A DNA stretch of 64,000 nt from Lachnospiraceae bacterium (lineage in GTDB: Bacteria; Bacillota; Clostridia; Lachnospirales; Lachnospiraceae). The position numbers and the translations under genes were made by a program. The notes beneath the pieces were generated by a model. It was not told the origin of the DNA, searched no databases, and was given only the letters and a program-made list of their open reading frames with translations. Each line of letters begins with the position of its first letter. The first letter of the stretch is position 1. The stretch lies in assembly GCA_029053015.1 (NCBI GenBank), contig JAIDHX010000016.1, positions 31,066-95,065 on the forward strand. The letters run 5' to 3'. Shown here in pieces: positions 61,083 through 64,000 of this stretch.

Positions 61083-62825
61083 CTAATCGGCAAAACCCGG
61101 CTGGTCTAATTCTTCTTCCGCCGGAAGCACATCCTTCAGGTCTTCATCGGGCAGTGTAAGACCGCCCTGGCCTTCGTCCTGGCTTCCTGCCATGGATACG
61201 CCTGTTCCTTCAATCAGCGCAGTCAGATACCTCGTGTAATCCACATTACTCTGACAGAGAGCAATTGCTCTCGCCGCATCCTGATCCACACCATAATTGT
61301 CTTCCAAGATCTGTATAATACTGTCATACAAGCCTGCTACTTCCGGACCGGCGCCACATTCCTGCGCTTTTGCGTACATGGCATCATAGTCCGCCACTGC
61401 CTGCATCAGGGAATCCAACGCTTCCAGTTCTCTGCCCTCGCCCATATATTCTTCATAAATCTTGATACGACGCTGCACCTTCAGTACAATTTGCGCATGG
61501 CGGAACATAATTTCCTCTTCCTCATTCAGATCCATGCCGTACATCTCTTCATAGCAGGTCATATAGTCTCTTTGATCAAATGCATCTCTTGCACTCTGCA
61601 TGCGCAGTTCACCGGAGAACAGTGAAATGGCCAGGAAGATACCGCCGAATACAGTCGCCGCAAACAGCACCACAACAATAATGCTCTTGGGCGATATCCG
61701 TTTGCCAGGTTTCTCCGGCTCTTTTGGCTCCTTCGGCTCTTTCTGCTTTTTGGGCTTTGGCTCCTTTTTGGGCTTTGCTTTCTTTTTGCCCTTTGCACCG
61801 CCCTCTTCGTCCTCATCAGATTCGCCTTTTCCGCCTGCGGGCTTTTTGCCTTTTTTCATCTTTTTCTTCTTGCCCGCTTCTTTTAAGTCCTCCTCTTCCA
61901 ATTCCTGCATAATTGCCTGATTTTCATCGGAAACGTTATTCTCTTCCTCTTCGGTGAGCGCCGTGAGCAGTTTTGAGAAAAGTCCTTTCTTTTTCTCCGG
62001 TTGTTCCGCTGCGGCACCTGCCTCACCTTCTGTCACTATAGCATCTGCGCTTTCCACGCTGTCTGCCTTTTTCTTCTTCTCTCTTTTTTCCTTTACTTTC
62101 TTTTCCTTTTTAGGTTTGCGTTCGCGCTTTTTCTTTCCCTTTTTCCCGTCTTCCTCTGCATTCTCCGCAGGTTCTTCTTCCATTCCCGCTGAAAATGCAA
62201 TATCGGGAGAAACTGCCTCCTCTATATTGGAAATTTCTGCCTCTGCCGGCAGTTCGCCGCTGTCCGCTGCCTCCAGCAAATCACCTATGGCATTCAGGTC
62301 CTCATTGCTGTCCAAGCCACCCAAAAGCGCCATCAAATCATCCGCCTCTGCTGCATCCTCCATATTTTCCGGTATGGCTTCCTCTGCCGCTTCTTCCATC
62401 TGTGTTCTCGTACTTGCCAAAAGCGCCTCTATTTCTTCCTGCGACATATCCTTCGTGCTCTCTACCGTCTGATATGCCTCCTGCTCTTCTTCGATGGAAG
62501 GTGCAGGCTCTTCTTCCATGAAAGATATAGGTTCTTCCTCTATGGGAGATACAGGCTCTTCTTCTATGGAAGATACAAGCTCTTCCACATCAAGTTCTGC
62601 TTCCGTTTCCTTTGCCAAATCCTCGGATGCATTCACGGTTTGATATACACCCGCTCCTTCCGGCTCGTCCTCCGCAAGTTCCCCGTTCAATATTCTTTCA
62701 GCCGCAGCAAAGAGGGCGTCGATATCCTCATCATTCATCTCATCTGCGCCATTCGCTCCCTGCGAACTGTTGTCTCCATCCATTGATTTTAATAAATTAT
62801 CCAGATATTCTTCATTAGAGCTCAT
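61083..62825 (-). CDS. Large acidic and lysine-rich single-pass membrane protein with FliM-like motifs
   Basis: A 580-aa protein of unknown function. Residues 1 to about 215 are very acidic and hold three similar short helices, NDEDIDALFAAAE, SQEEIEALLAST and ADDLMALLGG, close to the N-terminal EIDALL peptide of FliM/FliN. Residues 85-112 contain four repeats of the type EEEP-S-IE. A Lys-rich region follows (about 225-260 and 315-370, with KEPKEPKEPEKPG). One transmembrane helix is at about 378-400. The outer or C-terminal part of 180 residues is helical. It starts behind AAGGGG. Confidence 0.75.
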   Translation of the reverse strand: MSSNEEYLDNLLKSMDGDNSSQGANGADEMNDEDIDALFAAAERILNGELAEDEPEGAGVYQTVNASEDLAKETEAELDVEELVSSIEEEPVSPIEEEPISFMEEEPAPSIEEEQEAYQTVESTKDMSQEEIEALLASTRTQMEEAAEEAIPENMEDAAEADDLMALLGGLDSNEDLNAIGDLLEAADSGELPAEAEISNIEEAVSPDIAFSAGMEEEPAENAEEDGKKGKKKRERKPKKEKKVKEKREKKKKADSVESADAIVTEGEAGAAAEQPEKKKGLFSKLLTALTEEEENNVSDENQAIMQELEEEDLKEAGKKKKMKKGKKPAGGKGESDEDEEGGAKGKKKAKPKKEPKPKKQKEPKEPKEPEKPGKRISPKSIIVVVLFAATVFGGIFLAISLFSGELRMQSARDAFDQRDYMTCYEEMYGMDLNEEEEIMFRHAQIVLKVQRRIKIYEEYMGEGRELEALDSLMQAVADYDAMYAKAQECGAGPEVAGLYDSIIQILEDNYGVDQDAARAIALCQSNVDYTRYLTALIEGTGVSMAGSQDEGQGGLTLPDEDLKDVLPAEEELDQPGFAD

Positions 62826-62865
62826 AAAAATTGCCCCTTTCTTATGGTTTACACCAAACAGTTTA

Positions 62866-63645
62866 TCATAAAACTATCATTTCCGCCATAAAATCTACAG
62901 CATTTTGTGAAATTGATTTACCTCTGCCTGAAATTTCAGCGGGCATTTGATACAAACTTCTATGAACCCTGATAATACTTGCCTTTTGATTCAATGCCAC
63001 TATTTTTTCAAAGCGGAAACGCAGGATACCCGCAAACATCAGCCCTGCTCCCAGTTCCAGAATACAAAGCTTTTTTCCCACCGTACCCTGCAGCCATTTT
63101 GTGTACCTCTCCCAGTTCCCTTGGTATCCTTCCTCATTATAATGCTCTGCATACAGACTATTGAAAACCATCGGCGCCTGACATTTTTCGCACACCGGCG
63201 CTCTTAATGCTTTCCATTCCTTTTCGCCCTGTATACACCGCTCAACTTCCCTCAGAAATTCATCTTCGACAGGTTGTATGCTCCCCTTGCACCCTTTACT
63301 GCACTGCAGTTTTGTATAGGATCCACAGGGCTCTGCAATCCTGTCCGGCAAAAGCCCTGCCCCTGCGGTCATGCCGTTCATGCAGGCTGAAATCACAAAA
63401 TAATTTCTTTTTTCCATAAGCCCGCCAAGCGCATGCAGCGCTGTTTTTAACTTCTCATTCTTTTCCAAAAAGAACCTGTTTACATAGGGCATCACCCATT
63501 CCACGCCCGCAGCCGCAACGCCGTCGCAGACCCTTCGGTAGCTTTCCTCCAAAAGCAAAGCATCCTTTTCTTCAAAATCTTCCCCGATGCCAACCAGTAC
63601 CATATCGGCAGCGTCAAGCATTTCCACCAATTCTGAACGTTCCAT
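62866..63645 (-). CDS. Degenerate sirtuin-like (SIR2-fold) protein
   Basis: A 259-aa protein with the outline of a SIR2 Rossmann-fold enzyme: an initial MVLVGIGEDFEEKD strand-loop where sirtuins have GAGxS, a YFVISACMNGM segment in place of the TxNxD motif, two zinc-type pairs CSKGC and CEKC, and LCILELGAGLMFAGILRFRF as the last Rossmann strand. Neither the Asn-x-Asp nor the catalytic His-type motif is clear, so deacylase activity is doubtful; it may bind a nucleotide. It lies between cheV and the acidic membrane protein. Confidence 0.6.
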   Translation of the reverse strand: MERSELVEMLDAADMVLVGIGEDFEEKDALLLEESYRRVCDGVAAAGVEWVMPYVNRFFLEKNEKLKTALHALGGLMEKRNYFVISACMNGMTAGAGLLPDRIAEPCGSYTKLQCSKGCKGSIQPVEDEFLREVERCIQGEKEWKALRAPVCEKCQAPMVFNSLYAEHYNEEGYQGNWERYTKWLQGTVGKKLCILELGAGLMFAGILRFRFEKIVALNQKASIIRVHRSLYQMPAEISGRGKSISQNAVDFMAEMIVL

Positions 63646-63669
63646 ATTTCATCCTTATTTTTAAGCAAC

Positions 63670-63697
63670 GAAAGACCGGGAATATCCCGGTCTTTAC
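63670..63697 (-). terminator. Hairpin after cheV
   Basis: AAAGACCGGG / CCCGGTCTTT stem of 10 bp with a short loop, just after the cheV stop. The T-tract is weak, so it may be only partly effective. Confidence 0.6.
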
Positions 63698-63710
63698 TAC
63701 TTTGCAGCAT

Positions 63711-64000
63711 TTATTTTTTTAACAGCAAATTGTCCAGAACACCGACCAGTTCACCTATTTCAGGTTTTGAAAGCTGTGCACTCGCACCAAGCTGCTCGCC
63801 CTTAACACGCATTTCATCATTTACCAGCGATGAGAAAATAACGACCGGAATATCCTTTGTCTCCTCATCAGATTTGATGAGCTTCGTCAAACGATGTCCG
63901 TCCATCATCGGCATCTCAATATCTGTAATGACACATTGTACATGCTCTGATAAAGAGCCCCGCCTCTTGAACGCCGAGATAACACCGTACGCCTCCTGCC
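63711..64000 (-). CDS. cheV: Chemotaxis protein CheV, C-terminal receiver (partial)
   Basis: The gene runs off the right edge; 96 codons are visible. It is a receiver domain with phosphoacceptor Asp in CVITDIEMPMMDGHRL, FSSLVNDEMR, and the conserved Lys in AQLSKPEIGELV, the ending characteristic of CheV. CheV joins a CheW-like coupling domain (outside the window) to this receiver and adapts chemoreceptor signalling, so the organism is probably motile or chemotactic. Confidence 0.88.
   Translation of the reverse strand, partial: QEAYGVISAFKRRGSLSEHVQCVITDIEMPMMDGHRLTKLIKSDEETKDIPVVIFSSLVNDEMRVKGEQLGASAQLSKPEIGELVGVLDNLLLKK

Noticed and set aside
1..64000. CRISPR array, prophage or complete insertion sequence
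   Set aside because: I saw no regularly spaced direct repeats, cas genes, phage structural genes, integrase or transposase on either strand.

Overview
The window looks like a core-genome segment of an anaerobic Gram-positive of class Clostridia, most likely family Lachnospiraceae. The evidence is the gene order ylxM-ffh-rpsP-khpA-rimM-trmD-rplS followed by lepB/rbgA/rnhB/ylqG/ylqH-type genes, a T-box controlled trp operon, an acetate-forming pta-ackA pair next to a tmcAL gene, strong GGAGG ribosome binding sites and sigma-A promoters, and a CheV-type chemotaxis protein at the right edge. Base composition by eye is in the mid-40s percent GC. Almost every gene is on the minus strand; only three are on the plus strand (a small membrane protein at 37650, tmcAL at 40634, a FAD/Rieske oxidoreductase at 50403). 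I see no phage, plasmid, complete insertion sequence or CRISPR array.

Layout, left to right (transcription mostly right to left). 1-1117: a cyclophilin-type lipoprotein gene between two copies of a 206-bp palindromic repeat. 1115-11027: ribosome assembly, tRNA modification, signal recognition particle and two signal peptidases, with solitary FliK-like and FlhB-like genes at the distal end. 11133-15855: a XRE regulator, a phosphoesterase, an AraC regulator with an unusual ParB-BMP fusion, and a YitT membrane protein. 15946-24683: ilvA, ftsY, smc, rnc, acpP, plsX and a TraX-family membrane protein. 24841-27203: a coiled-coil protein, RtcB, L32 and YceD. 27308-34190: the complete trpEGDCFBA operon with a Trp-specific T-box leader. 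34222-37436: a FapA-like repeat protein and an HD-GYP response regulator. 37650-41869: pta, ackA (with a third copy of the 206-bp repeat between them) and tmcAL. 41880-50244: PFL/UPF0210 and ACT proteins, a beta-lactamase-fold hydrolase, an FtsA-like protein, coaE, polA and a zinc-finger membrane protein. 50403-56782: a Rieske oxidoreductase, an ABC exporter pair with a lipoprotein, a dCMP deaminase and tRNA-Leu. 56844-64000: lysA, a tRNA-modifying ThiF-family enzyme, ung, hisF-hisH, a large acidic membrane protein with FliM-like motifs, a degenerate sirtuin-like protein and the end of cheV.

The most unusual items are: (1) a three-copy, about 206-bp nested palindromic element whose arms show multiple compensatory base changes and whose ends supply the TAG stop codons of two neighbouring genes; (2) a TrmD-acetyltransferase fusion; (3) a cytoplasmic ParB-BMP fusion in an AraC operon; (4) an acidic single-pass membrane protein carrying FliM-like EIDALL motifs, next to a sirtuin-like protein that has lost its catalytic motifs and to cheV. 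No tools were run; all motif, promoter and structure calls come from reading the sequence.
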